NCBI GenBank assembly: GCA_017552715.1
Contig: JAFZOW010000036.1
Coordinates: 1 to 39,948, forward strand
Reading direction: 5' to 3'
Length of the DNA stretch: 39,948 nt
From: Lachnospiraceae bacterium
GTDB lineage: Bacteria; Bacillota; Clostridia; Lachnospirales; Lachnospiraceae
Shown piece after piece: positions 7,967 to 16,287 of this stretch; within the stretch, counting starts at the first letter, position 1, and each line of letters begins with the position of its first letter. Under the pieces are notes generated by a model. The model was not told the DNA's origin, ran no database searches, and saw nothing but the letters and a program-made list of their open reading frames with translations. A program made the translations under genes and the position numbers.

Positions 7967-10900
7967 TCAAAGGATCATAAACCAGTCATACATAAATGCT
8001 CCCTCAGCCTCGATGCGTATCTCATGCCCGCAGCGGGCGGTAAGATCCTTGACGGCATCGAGCTTCAGCGGGATCCGTATATCCGCCCACAAAAGCGGAT
8101 AGGAGCTTTTGCGCCTGCGCTCATCCTCCAGGGCCCGGGGCATGAGATTTCTTGCTTCCTGAGGGTTCTGCTCGTAGCCCCGGGTGTTCAGCTTAAGCTC
8201 TCCTACGTAAAGGCCGTCGATATAAACCCGGACCAGAGCATCCTCCGGGGCACAGCCGTGTATCCTCAGGCTCTTCGCCTCCGAAGAGATCTCACAGGCA
8301 GCATAGGAGGCGCTGAAATGACCTTCCGCAGAGGGTTCATATACATTATCGCCCTTCGCTGTCAGAGCACTGTATCCGTACAGGCCTTCCACGATCTGGC
8401 TTCCGCTTTCTTCATCATAGTGATCCGCCTTGATCTTTTTTGACATATCCCGCAGGCCCGGGGTCGCTCCGTCTATATCGATCCTTGCCGACAGCCCGGG
8501 ATCGCGGCTCGATGATGCCGCCGTGATCTCGTACTCCCCCTTCTCAACGATGAGGGCCTCCCGGATCACATCATAAAAGGCCAGCTCACGGATCGGGATA
8601 AGAAGCTTTACTTCCCGGCTTTCTCCCGGGGCAAGCGCCTTTACCCGCTCAAAGCCTATCAGCTGTTTCAGCCGCTTCTTCGGTATCTTCGCATAGATCT
8701 GTACCACTTCGTCCGAGACCCGCTCGCCGGTATTCCTCAGGCTAAGCCCTACTTCCAGCAGTCTGTCATCTTTACGGAGTTCATCATAAACCCCGTTGGG
8801 CTGACCGTATCGCTTTTTCGTCTTTCTCTCTTTGTCAGAATTTCCACTGTGGGTGAGTGAAAGCTTAAGTCCGCTGTATTCGAACGAGGTATAAGTAAGC
8901 CCGTAGCCGAAGGGATACAGCACATCCCCTTCAAAGAAGCGGTAGGTCCGCCCGCCTCCAATGATATCATAATCATCGATATCCGGCAGGTCCTTATCCC
9001 AACGGAACCAGGTCTGGGTGAGTCTCCCTGCGGGAGCTGCCCTTCCTGTCAGCGCATCCGCCAGAGAGCGTCCCATGCATTGCGAACCGGTAGCGGACCA
9101 GAGGATCGCTCTGGCATTTTCGCTGATCTCGTTGATCGCAAAGGGATAGTCGCTCATCAGCACCACCACCACCGAAGGATTGACTTTCCGGATCTCATCA
9201 AAGAGCCTTTGCTGATAAGGGATAAATTCTATGGTGGCCCTGTCGACCTCTTCCTTGGCGTTGATCATGGGACAGTGTCCCAGAGCCAGGATCACGGTCC
9301 CCGCTCCCTTCGCCGCACTCAGCGCTTCCTCCATGCCGTTTCGCAGCGTCTCTATCTCGAATTCCAGTCTTGCCAGCGCTTTATGGTCCGCTTTTGCGGA
9401 TACGATATATCCGTCCTTATCCGCATACAGCCTTTTCCCGAAGCGATCCCGCATGATGATCTTTTTCCCGCCGTCGCTCACTCCGTCCAGACGGAACACT
9501 TCCAGATCGAACCAGGAGAATATACGCTCACTGCCCATGCATACTTTTCCGGAGATCTTCTCCGGATATGGCTCTTCGATCACATCTTCAGCCAGCTTCG
9601 TGCTTAAGTATTTCCCGCTCTCTTCATTCCGCAGGGTATAGGAAGCCTCTCCCCAGTCTTCCAGGACAAAGGTATCCGGCTTATCCGACAGCCGCACCCT
9701 TCCTTCCTCATCCGCAGCCAGATACTGTTCCCCGCACTTTAAGCGTATCCTGTCACAGGCATCCACATAGGGGACGGGCTCCTTATTTCCGGCGGAACTG
9801 CGCAGTTCGTTTAAGCCCTCCTTTAGGGAGATCCGTTCCGGAGCCGCCCCGCCATACCAGTCCTGATACCACTTATCCCCAACGGGCCCGATCAGGACGC
9901 TGTCGGGAAATGCCTCCTCCTTAAGGGGCAGTATCCCGTCGTTCTTAAGCAGTACAAGAGAGCGGTCCGTCAGCTCCTTACAGGCCTTACGGGCTTCTTC
10001 ACTGCAGAGCTCTCCCAGGGCATCCTGCTTCGCATCCTCATCCAAAAGCCCCAGGCGTATCTTGGTGCTGTATACATTCCGGATCGCACGGTCCAGATCT
10101 TCTTCCGTAAGCAGTCCCAGCTCATATGCCTCCGATACAGCCGCATAGACCGTATCCGGTCGGCCGCTTAAAGCATCGACCCCGGCTTTGACCGAGCGGG
10201 CGGCGCTCTCCGCATCCAGCCCTGTTGCATGAGTATAGGAAGCCGTCATCTCCATGGCTCCCCCGTCCGAAACCGCATGCGTCAGCCCAAACTCATCTTT
10301 CAGTATTGTCTGTACCTCTTCATTAAACAGGCCCGGAACTCCGTTCACACGGTTATATGCAGTCATCACCCCCTCGGCTCCGCCATCCTCGATGCAGCGC
10401 CGGAAGGGTTCCAGATACAGCTCATATTTATTCCGCGGACTTATGGAAGAATTCTTCCACCCGCGGCCAAGCTCGGTATTGTTGGCATAAAAATGCTTCA
10501 GCGTGGAGGCCGTCATGAGATGCTCCCGGTCCTCCCCCTGTATTCCGCGTACATAAGCGGCCGCCATGGTCCCCACCTGCAGCGGATCTTCACCGTAAGC
10601 TTCTTCATTACGCCCCCAGCGCGGATCCCTTAAAAGATCCACCGTAGGCGCCCAGCGGGAGATCCCTCCCCAGGGATGATCTCGGTACACAAGCCTTGCT
10701 TCTTTTCCCACGATCCTGCCGGCTTCCCTGATGGCCTCCGTATCCCAGGAAGAGCTCATCCCGACGGGCTGCGGGAAAGAAGTCGTTATATCCGCCTCTC
10801 CCACACCGTTCTGATCGTTCCTTGCTTCCACACCGTGGGCAGCTTCCCCTCCCAGACGGCAGTCCGGTATCCCCAGACGTTCCACTCCACCGGAACCGGA

Positions 10901-11011
10901 CGACAGCATGTGAAGCTTCTCATCCAGAGTCAGTTCTTCCAACAGCCGCTTAAGCTTCTCTTCCGTGTCCAGGCCCCGTTCCCACAAAGGATCATCATGC
11001 TTTCCCTGCAT
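7967..11011 (-). CDS. GH3 glycosidase with beta-trefoil insert and C-terminal CBM6-like module
   Basis: 1014 residues. ATG at 11011 is chosen for AAAGGAG seven bases upstream; there is no signal peptide, so it should act in the cytosol. Residues 20-345 are the GH3 TIM-barrel with RWAPTVDLLRDPRWGR, the LKHF motif (171-174), and VSDGG, whose Asp249 is the expected nucleophile (usually SDW). Residues about 422-554, inside the second alpha/beta domain, are a fascin-like beta-trefoil insert of the sort found where other GH3 enzymes carry PA14. The DR of EEVDRATIEF lies in the acid/base loop. An Fn3-like domain (about 740-850) precedes a C-terminal module ending MYDWFMIL that resembles CBM6. It heads a unit with SCP2-like and hydrolase genes. 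Likely beta-glucosidase or beta-xylosidase on imported oligosaccharides; specificity cannot be read. Confidence 0.9.
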   Translation of the reverse strand: MQGKHDDPLWERGLDTEEKLKRLLEELTLDEKLHMLSSGSGGVERLGIPDCRLGGEAAHGVEARNDQNGVGEADITTSFPQPVGMSSSWDTEAIREAGRIVGKEARLVYRDHPWGGISRWAPTVDLLRDPRWGRNEEAYGEDPLQVGTMAAAYVRGIQGEDREHLMTASTLKHFYANNTELGRGWKNSSISPRNKYELYLEPFRRCIEDGGAEGVMTAYNRVNGVPGLFNEEVQTILKDEFGLTHAVSDGGAMEMTASYTHATGLDAESAARSVKAGVDALSGRPDTVYAAVSEAYELGLLTEEDLDRAIRNVYSTKIRLGLLDEDAKQDALGELCSEEARKACKELTDRSLVLLKNDGILPLKEEAFPDSVLIGPVGDKWYQDWYGGAAPERISLKEGLNELRSSAGNKEPVPYVDACDRIRLKCGEQYLAADEEGRVRLSDKPDTFVLEDWGEASYTLRNEESGKYLSTKLAEDVIEEPYPEKISGKVCMGSERIFSWFDLEVFRLDGVSDGGKKIIMRDRFGKRLYADKDGYIVSAKADHKALARLEFEIETLRNGMEEALSAAKGAGTVILALGHCPMINAKEEVDRATIEFIPYQQRLFDEIRKVNPSVVVVLMSDYPFAINEISENARAILWSATGSQCMGRSLADALTGRAAPAGRLTQTWFRWDKDLPDIDDYDIIGGGRTYRFFEGDVLYPFGYGLTYTSFEYSGLKLSLTHSGNSDKERKTKKRYGQPNGVYDELRKDDRLLEVGLSLRNTGERVSDEVVQIYAKIPKKRLKQLIGFERVKALAPGESREVKLLIPIRELAFYDVIREALIVEKGEYEITAASSSRDPGLSARIDIDGATPGLRDMSKKIKADHYDEESGSQIVEGLYGYSALTAKGDNVYEPSAEGHFSASYAACEISSEAKSLRIHGCAPEDALVRVYIDGLYVGELKLNTRGYEQNPQEARNLMPRALEDERRRKSSYPLLWADIRIPLKLDAVKDLTARCGHEIRIEAEGAFMYDWFMIL

Positions 11012-11060
11012 AGCTTTTCTCCTTTCATCGGCGCAGCCTTTCACTCACACATCAGTTCAC

Positions 11061-11069
11061 ATTATATCA
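11061..11069 (-). promoter_or_regulatory. Extended -10 promoter element for GH3 gene
   Basis: Minus strand TGATATAAT, an extended -10 (TGnTATAAT), about 50 bp before the GH3 start. The -35 region is poor, which fits either extended -10 use or an activator. Confidence 0.6.
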
Positions 11070-11110
11070 TAAGATGCATTTTCTTTCCCTGAAGTGACGT
11101 AATTTCCCTC

Positions 11111-11138
11111 AAAAAAAGAGCCGCGTTCCCGCGGCCCT
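11111..11138 (-). terminator. Terminator of the LytTR-to-GGDEF signalling operon
   Basis: Minus strand stem GCCGCG / CGCGGC with GGAA tetraloop followed by TCTTTTTTT, 16 bp past the stop of the REC-GGDEF gene. Confidence 0.92.
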
Positions 11139-11154
11139 TTAAGAGGATCGATGC

Positions 11155-12492
11155 TCAAAGATCCGCGCCCTGCGCATGAAAACGAAGCTTTATCTCTTTT
11201 CCCGCTTCCGTCTGCTCCCAGGCCGAGAAGATATCCGCAGCCAGTGCTCCGGCATCCTTTTCACTGCGCCCGGGGATAAACACAAAAAACTCCGAGGATC
11301 CGCACTGGAATACCATATCCTTTCCGGATAAGTGTTCATCCAGAAAGACTTCGAAGGCCTTCACCCCCTCGGAAGGATCCGCACCGCTCCCTTCCCCTTC
11401 GGAAGACAGAAGTATAAGGAGCCGTGCACAGGGGATATCCGACTGCGTAAGGAAGCGTTTCGCAAAGCGGTATGCTGCCGTAAAAGCCTCCCGTCCGAAC
11501 CACAGGGGCGAATCCGAGGTATTCCGTTCCTCCAGGATCTTTGTAACGCGCGCGAACTCCGCCTCCGGCGTCAGCTCACGCTTTTCCTCTTTCTCTGCCG
11601 CCTCATAAACGGCGCAGCCATGTTTCCCGTTCCGTTTGACACGATAGAGCACCTCATCGGCCAGAGGAAAGAGCAGCTGATAGTCGCGTCCATGTTCCGG
11701 GACGGCAACGGCCCCCACCGACACGCCGATGGGGATACCGAAATCGTCGCCCATCAGCTCTTTGCAGGCGGCCAGCAGCTGTGTGTTCAGCCTTTCCGTC
11801 AGATCCGCGACCCGGGCCTTTCCCTTCATATCCCGGCAGAAGATCAGGAATTCGTCTCCTCCGATCCTGCACAGTACATCGTTTTTGTCCGTATTCTTCC
11901 TGACCGTATCCGCAAAAGCGATCAGCACCCGGTCTCCCATTTCATGCCCGTAGATATCATTGACCAGCTTGAAGCTGTCCAGGTCCAGGATGGCCATCAT
12001 CCCCGTTTCACTCCCGCACAGGGCGCTCATCTTCCCGGCGGCTCCCGCCTTATTCAGGAAGCCTGTCAGTTTGTCCGTGGAAGCTTCCTCCGTGAGCGTC
12101 ACGATGGTACGGCTGTTCTGTATGGTATTGCTGATACGTTTCAGCAGGATGTCCTTAACAAAGGGTTTTCGGACATAGTCCGAAGCGCCCATCATAAGTC
12201 CCCTCTCTTCCGCGGCACTGTCGTTCTCCCCTGTCAGAAAGATGACCGGTGTGTGCCTTCGCCCCTCTCCGGCCTCCAGTTCCCGCAGCTGCCGGAAGGT
12301 TTCAAATCCGTCCATTTCGGGCATGCGTATATCCAGCAGGATCAGGTCGGGGCTGTGTCCTTTCATGAACTTCAAAAGGTCTCTTCCGGAACACGCCGTA
12401 CTGACACGTATTTCCTGTTCGTTCAACATATCCCTTGCGACCTGCAGGCTCATGGGATCGTCATCCGTGATCATGATCCATTCCTTGGCCAT
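11155..12492 (-). CDS. Response regulator diguanylate cyclase (REC-GGDEF) with degenerate second GGDEF
   Basis: 445 residues, cytosolic. Residues 1-125 are a receiver with acidic pocket DDD (10-12), phosphoacceptor Asp54 in LLDIRMPEMDGF, and Lys109 in RKPF. Residues 135-295 are a GGDEF domain with intact RIGGDEF (209-215) and the substrate segment DLDSFKLVNDIYGHEMGD, so c-di-GMP synthesis is expected. The inhibitory RxxD site, nine residues before GGDEF, reads DKND (202-205), so product inhibition at this site is probably lost. The C terminus (about 330-445) looks like a truncated second GGDEF in which the motif is GSSEF (398-402). AAAGGAGG precedes the ATG. It is the last gene of the operon, 15 bp after the dCache kinase, and is the likely output of the phosphorelay. 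Confidence 0.93.
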   Translation of the reverse strand: MAKEWIMITDDDPMSLQVARDMLNEQEIRVSTACSGRDLLKFMKGHSPDLILLDIRMPEMDGFETFRQLRELEAGEGRRHTPVIFLTGENDSAAEERGLMMGASDYVRKPFVKDILLKRISNTIQNSRTIVTLTEEASTDKLTGFLNKAGAAGKMSALCGSETGMMAILDLDSFKLVNDIYGHEMGDRVLIAFADTVRKNTDKNDVLCRIGGDEFLIFCRDMKGKARVADLTERLNTQLLAACKELMGDDFGIPIGVSVGAVAVPEHGRDYQLLFPLADEVLYRVKRNGKHGCAVYEAAEKEEKRELTPEAEFARVTKILEERNTSDSPLWFGREAFTAAYRFAKRFLTQSDIPCARLLILLSSEGEGSGADPSEGVKAFEVFLDEHLSGKDMVFQCGSSEFFVFIPGRSEKDAGALAADIFSAWEQTEAGKEIKLRFHAQGADL

Positions 12493-12507
12493 ATCGTGTT
12501 TCCTCCT

Positions 12508-14964
12508 TTATGCTCCTATAGTCACGCTGCTGTTTCCGTCACGTACGATGAGATCCACGCTGTGCTTTGCGAGATATTTCTCCGCACTGGCATCATCCCT
12601 CACGAACACGCCTTTATACCGTTCCGAAAGAATCTCTTTCAGCTCCTTGAGTTTTTCGGGAGATTCGCTGATCACCAGGACCAGCGGCTTTTCTTCCGTC
12701 TTCCCCTTCTCCGTCCCGCTCTTTCCGGCAGCCGTCTCGCCGTACTCTTCCTCGGAAAGGATCAGCGTACTGTCCAGATATTTCAGGAAAAGACTCTCCA
12801 GATCCGCATACATGACCGGTTTGGACAGATAATCCGTGAAACCTTCCCTTACATAGATCTCCCTTGCTCCCATGATCGCATCGGCGGTAAGGGCTATGAT
12901 GGGTGTATCATCCGCCAGATGCTCCCTTCGTATATATTCCAGCGTCTGGGTCCCCGACATGCCGGGCATCATCTGATCCAGCAGGATCACATCAAAGCGC
13001 TCCTTTTTGACAAGCTCGATGCATTCTCTTCCCGAAAGAGCCACCCTGGTACGGATCTTTGTCTCCCCCATCAGTTCCGTAATGACCTCCAGGTTCATCT
13101 CATTATCGTCAACGATCAGAACCCGGGCCCGGGGAGCGATCAGCCGGGGCTTATAATTCTCCTTCTGCGCATGGGCCTTTTCCAGCCGCTCCGTATAATC
13201 CCCGATGGGAGTGGCATCAACCACTTCCTGCACCATATCCACCGTAAAGACGGAACCGCAGCCGTACTCACTCTCAACCTCGATCCCTCCTCCCATCATC
13301 TCGGCCAGCTGTCTTGTGATATTGAGCCCCAGACCGGTCCCTTCGACATTACGGTTCCGGGTCTCGTCCAGTCGCTGGAAGGAGGAAAAGAGCTTGTCCA
13401 TGTCCTCTTCACGGATACCCATCCCGGTATCTTCCACCCGGATCACCAGACGGTTTTTGGTGTGCCGGAAGGAAACATGGGTCCGTATCCCTCCCTTATC
13501 CGTATATTTGATGGCATTGTTCATGATGTTCAGGATGACCTGGCGTATCCGGATCTCATCCCCCCGCATGACCGAGGGCACATCCGGATCCACGATCATC
13601 TCATAGAGCAGGCCCTTGTTCTTCGCCTTCGTCATGGTCATGTTCACGATATCATTCAGCAGGGAAGCGAAATCATATTCCACCGGCACCAGTTCCATCT
13701 TTCCGGATTCGATCTTGCTCAGGTCCAGGATATCATTGATGATGGAAAGCAGCGTTTTCCCCGCGCTCTGGATATTGGTGGCGTATTTCCGTATCTTGCC
13801 GTCATTGCTCTCCCTGAGGATCATCTCATCCATGCCTATGATGGCATTCATGGGCGTACGGATCTCATGGGACATATTGGCCAGGAAATTGCTTTTTGCT
13901 TTGTTGGCTTCATCCGCTGCATCCTTCTCCAGCTTCAGCACCCGGGTCTCATATTCCTGACGCTGTTCCTCGGCTTTCATCTCCTCCATGCGCCGTGCAT
14001 AGTTCTGCTCGTTCTTTCGTCCCACATGGTAAAGCACGGCGATCATGACCAGCACCAGGGTACAGATGATGATGGTCATGGCCACCTGAGTCCGCACTTC
14101 CCCGTACAGCTCATCATTACCAACCACCATCACCACATACCAGTGATTCGAAATGGCATTCACAAACAGAGTACATTCTTCCCCTTCATAGCTGCGGGAA
14201 AAACTGCCTGCTCCAGTTTTCAGGATATCCGCAAGGAGCTCCTCCCCCTCCTGCGTATCCCGGATATAGGTCCCCTTCTTCTCCTCATCGCTGTGGGCTA
14301 TGAAAAGGCCGCTCTCATCCATGATGAAGCCGTAGCCCTTTCCGTTGATGCTCAGTTCGTTCATCAGCATCTGGATGCCGTTCAGATACACATCCAGGGA
14401 CAGTATGTTCTGGCGGTCCGGCAGCATCCTGCAGACGGATATGATCAGATCCCCCGACTGTGCATCCACATAAGGCGGAACGATCGCCACCTCGCCCCCC
14501 TTCTGTCTGGCAACGATATACCAGTCACGGCTTTTCGGATCATAATCCTCCGGCGGCTCCCAGTTTAAACCGTCCATATACTTGCTCATGATAAAACCGT
14601 ATATGCCATGGTAGTTCTCACCGAACTGCTCCATGACATTATCGGTCTCCTCCACCAGGAATTCGTGTATCCTGGCCGGGGTGGAGCCGCTGATCAGCAT
14701 GTGATGCACCGAGTCGGCCGTGATCTGCAGCACATTCTCGGCGGTATTTAAGTGATTATCCACCAGGGAAGAAACATTCTTGATCCTGTCTTCGATCAGG
14801 GCATTGGAATTCAGCACGGCAACGGAATAGACCAGCTTGGAGATATATACGATCATAACGACCATAAATACGAATACCAGGATAAAAGGAACGAACATGC
14901 TGTATTTATTCCGGCTGTATCCTTTCTCCGGCTTTCCGCTTCTGCCTTTTGTTTCCTCGTTCAT
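12508..14964 (-). CDS. dCache hybrid sensor histidine kinase with receiver
   Basis: 818 residues from ATG 14964 (GGGAGG five bases upstream; a GTG at 14997 would overlap the preceding stop). Order: transmembrane helix about 25-51, extracytoplasmic dCache domain about 52-290 with the typical SRDWYIVARQ and YVDAQSGDLIISVCR blocks, second membrane helix about 295-315, a coiled linker, HisKA with His366 in MSHEIRTPMN, ATPase with N box ILNIMNNAIKYTD, G1 DTGMGI and G2 GTGLGL, then a receiver with Asp663 in LLDQMMPGMSG and Lys in LSKPV. A final 59-residue stretch (from PLVLVISESPEKLK) resembles the start of another receiver but stops early and lacks its Asp. The DUF3798 lipoprotein is encoded just upstream, so the dCache domain may sense that protein or its ligand (inference). 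Confidence 0.94.
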   Translation of the reverse strand: MNEETKGRSGKPEKGYSRNKYSMFVPFILVFVFMVVMIVYISKLVYSVAVLNSNALIEDRIKNVSSLVDNHLNTAENVLQITADSVHHMLISGSTPARIHEFLVEETDNVMEQFGENYHGIYGFIMSKYMDGLNWEPPEDYDPKSRDWYIVARQKGGEVAIVPPYVDAQSGDLIISVCRMLPDRQNILSLDVYLNGIQMLMNELSINGKGYGFIMDESGLFIAHSDEEKKGTYIRDTQEGEELLADILKTGAGSFSRSYEGEECTLFVNAISNHWYVVMVVGNDELYGEVRTQVAMTIIICTLVLVMIAVLYHVGRKNEQNYARRMEEMKAEEQRQEYETRVLKLEKDAADEANKAKSNFLANMSHEIRTPMNAIIGMDEMILRESNDGKIRKYATNIQSAGKTLLSIINDILDLSKIESGKMELVPVEYDFASLLNDIVNMTMTKAKNKGLLYEMIVDPDVPSVMRGDEIRIRQVILNIMNNAIKYTDKGGIRTHVSFRHTKNRLVIRVEDTGMGIREEDMDKLFSSFQRLDETRNRNVEGTGLGLNITRQLAEMMGGGIEVESEYGCGSVFTVDMVQEVVDATPIGDYTERLEKAHAQKENYKPRLIAPRARVLIVDDNEMNLEVITELMGETKIRTRVALSGRECIELVKKERFDVILLDQMMPGMSGTQTLEYIRREHLADDTPIIALTADAIMGAREIYVREGFTDYLSKPVMYADLESLFLKYLDSTLILSEEEYGETAAGKSGTEKGKTEEKPLVLVISESPEKLKELKEILSERYKGVFVRDDASAEKYLAKHSVDLIVRDGNSSVTIGA

Positions 14965-14993
14965 GTACGCCTCCCGCTGCAAGTCCCCGCCCC

Positions 14994-16268
14994 TCACTGA
15001 ATGGTAAAGTATTTCTCGGGAACCTCAACCTTCGTGGTGCCCAGATAGTATCCCGAATCCCCGAAGATATAGGTATCCTGATAGATCAGGAAGGTATTGG
15101 CAAAGCGCTCCCCGCTACCGGCATCCGTGTAATTGGAACCGTTCCACTCCGCTCCGGGAGAGAATACCCCGTATGCCTTGGCCAGATCGTTGATGTTGGT
15201 CAGTTCGCTCTCCCCCAGGATGACATTCCTTGCATGCTCTGCGAGGCCGGCCGAAACCGTATATCCGTAGGAATAGGTCCAGGTTCCGAAACGTCCCGCG
15301 CCTCCACCGGCCACCACAGCCTTCTCGATCATGGCCGTGATCTTCACGAAATCCCCTGCCTCCACGGTGGGATCCAGATCAAGTGCTCCCGGATATCCCA
15401 TCAGGGGGGAAGGAAGATCCGCTTCGATAAAATATCCGCCGCATTTCAGGAGCATACGGATCAGGGGCTCCGTATGGGCATCGTTGGTACAGAAAAAGGC
15501 CGTATTCTCTCCGTATTTCTCCACCCATTCGGGAACATGCTCCGTGATATACTGCTGTGCTCCCGGCACGCCCACCTCGGTGGTGGGATCCGGAGCCGTC
15601 TCCATGGCAAATTCCATCCCGAATTCCTCACAGGCTGCCTTCATCACCGCCACCTGCCTGGATACGGTCTCGTAGGAAAGATGACGGGGAAAAGAGATAT
15701 GTACGAAGGTATCACAGCCCAGCTCATGGGCCGAGCGTATCATCAGATAGCCCCGCGCCACAAAATCACTGCAGACCACCAGATCTGCCGCTTCTCCGAT
15801 CTCCGAGAAATCCTCATAGGCTTCCCCGGCGATACAAAGCACATCCGGCCGCTTCGCTTTGATGCGCCGGAAGGCTTCCGCCGTGCCGTCCACTGCCTGA
15901 TTGACGATGATGGCTTTGATCTCCGGATCATCCGCCAGATCCACCATGATCTGTATGGTGGTCTCCTCTTCCTCGGTAAAATTATCCGGATATATGGCAA
16001 GGGTCACTGCATCCTCCCCGTATTTATCCCGGAAGGCTTCCGCACCGCGCCGGTCATCCTCGGACTGGGCATAGGAACCGCTTATGATGCCGATGCGGAA
16101 AGCATCGCCATCCTCCTCTTTTCCTTCCGTACCCTTTCCTTCCTCTGTGGGCGCCACGGTGGCCGTGGGGGCATCCAAGTTGCCCGGTGCACCGCTCTGC
16201 CCTCCTCCGCAGGCTCCCGTCCAAAGAACCGTAATGAAAAGCGACAGGATACACTTCCACCTTCTCAC
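14994..16268 (-). CDS. DUF3798 substrate-binding-like lipoprotein
   Basis: 424 residues. The GTG at 16268 is chosen because AAGGAGG sits 8 bases upstream and it gives a clean signal peptide (MRRWK, hydrophobic ILSLFITVLW, then TGAC as lipobox with Cys20); the longer frame overlaps the upstream kinase and would bury the signal. After an Ala/Thr/Gly/Glu-rich linker, residues about 58-424 read as a periplasmic-binding-protein fold: FRIGIISGSYAQSEDD, PEIKAIIVNQAVDGT, DVLCIAGEAYEDF, TAFFCTNDAHTEPLI. This fits DUF3798, a family of extracellular proteins in Clostridia. No ABC transporter is adjacent; instead it lies between two hybrid kinases with 19 and 29 bp gaps, so a sensing role (presenting ligand to a kinase) is more likely than uptake. 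Ligand unknown. Confidence 0.88.
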   Translation of the reverse strand: MRRWKCILSLFITVLWTGACGGGQSGAPGNLDAPTATVAPTEEGKGTEGKEEDGDAFRIGIISGSYAQSEDDRRGAEAFRDKYGEDAVTLAIYPDNFTEEEETTIQIMVDLADDPEIKAIIVNQAVDGTAEAFRRIKAKRPDVLCIAGEAYEDFSEIGEAADLVVCSDFVARGYLMIRSAHELGCDTFVHISFPRHLSYETVSRQVAVMKAACEEFGMEFAMETAPDPTTEVGVPGAQQYITEHVPEWVEKYGENTAFFCTNDAHTEPLIRMLLKCGGYFIEADLPSPLMGYPGALDLDPTVEAGDFVKITAMIEKAVVAGGGAGRFGTWTYSYGYTVSAGLAEHARNVILGESELTNINDLAKAYGVFSPGAEWNGSNYTDAGSGERFANTFLIYQDTYIFGDSGYYLGTTKVEVPEKYFTIQ

Positions 16269-16287
16269 TCCGTCATCCTCCTTCTGC

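Noticed and set aside
11332-14568. Open frame of over 1000 codons on the plus strand
   Set aside because: It runs antisense through the REC-GGDEF and dCache kinase genes, has no domain, poor codon use and no ribosome site; both minus-strand genes have complete motif sets.
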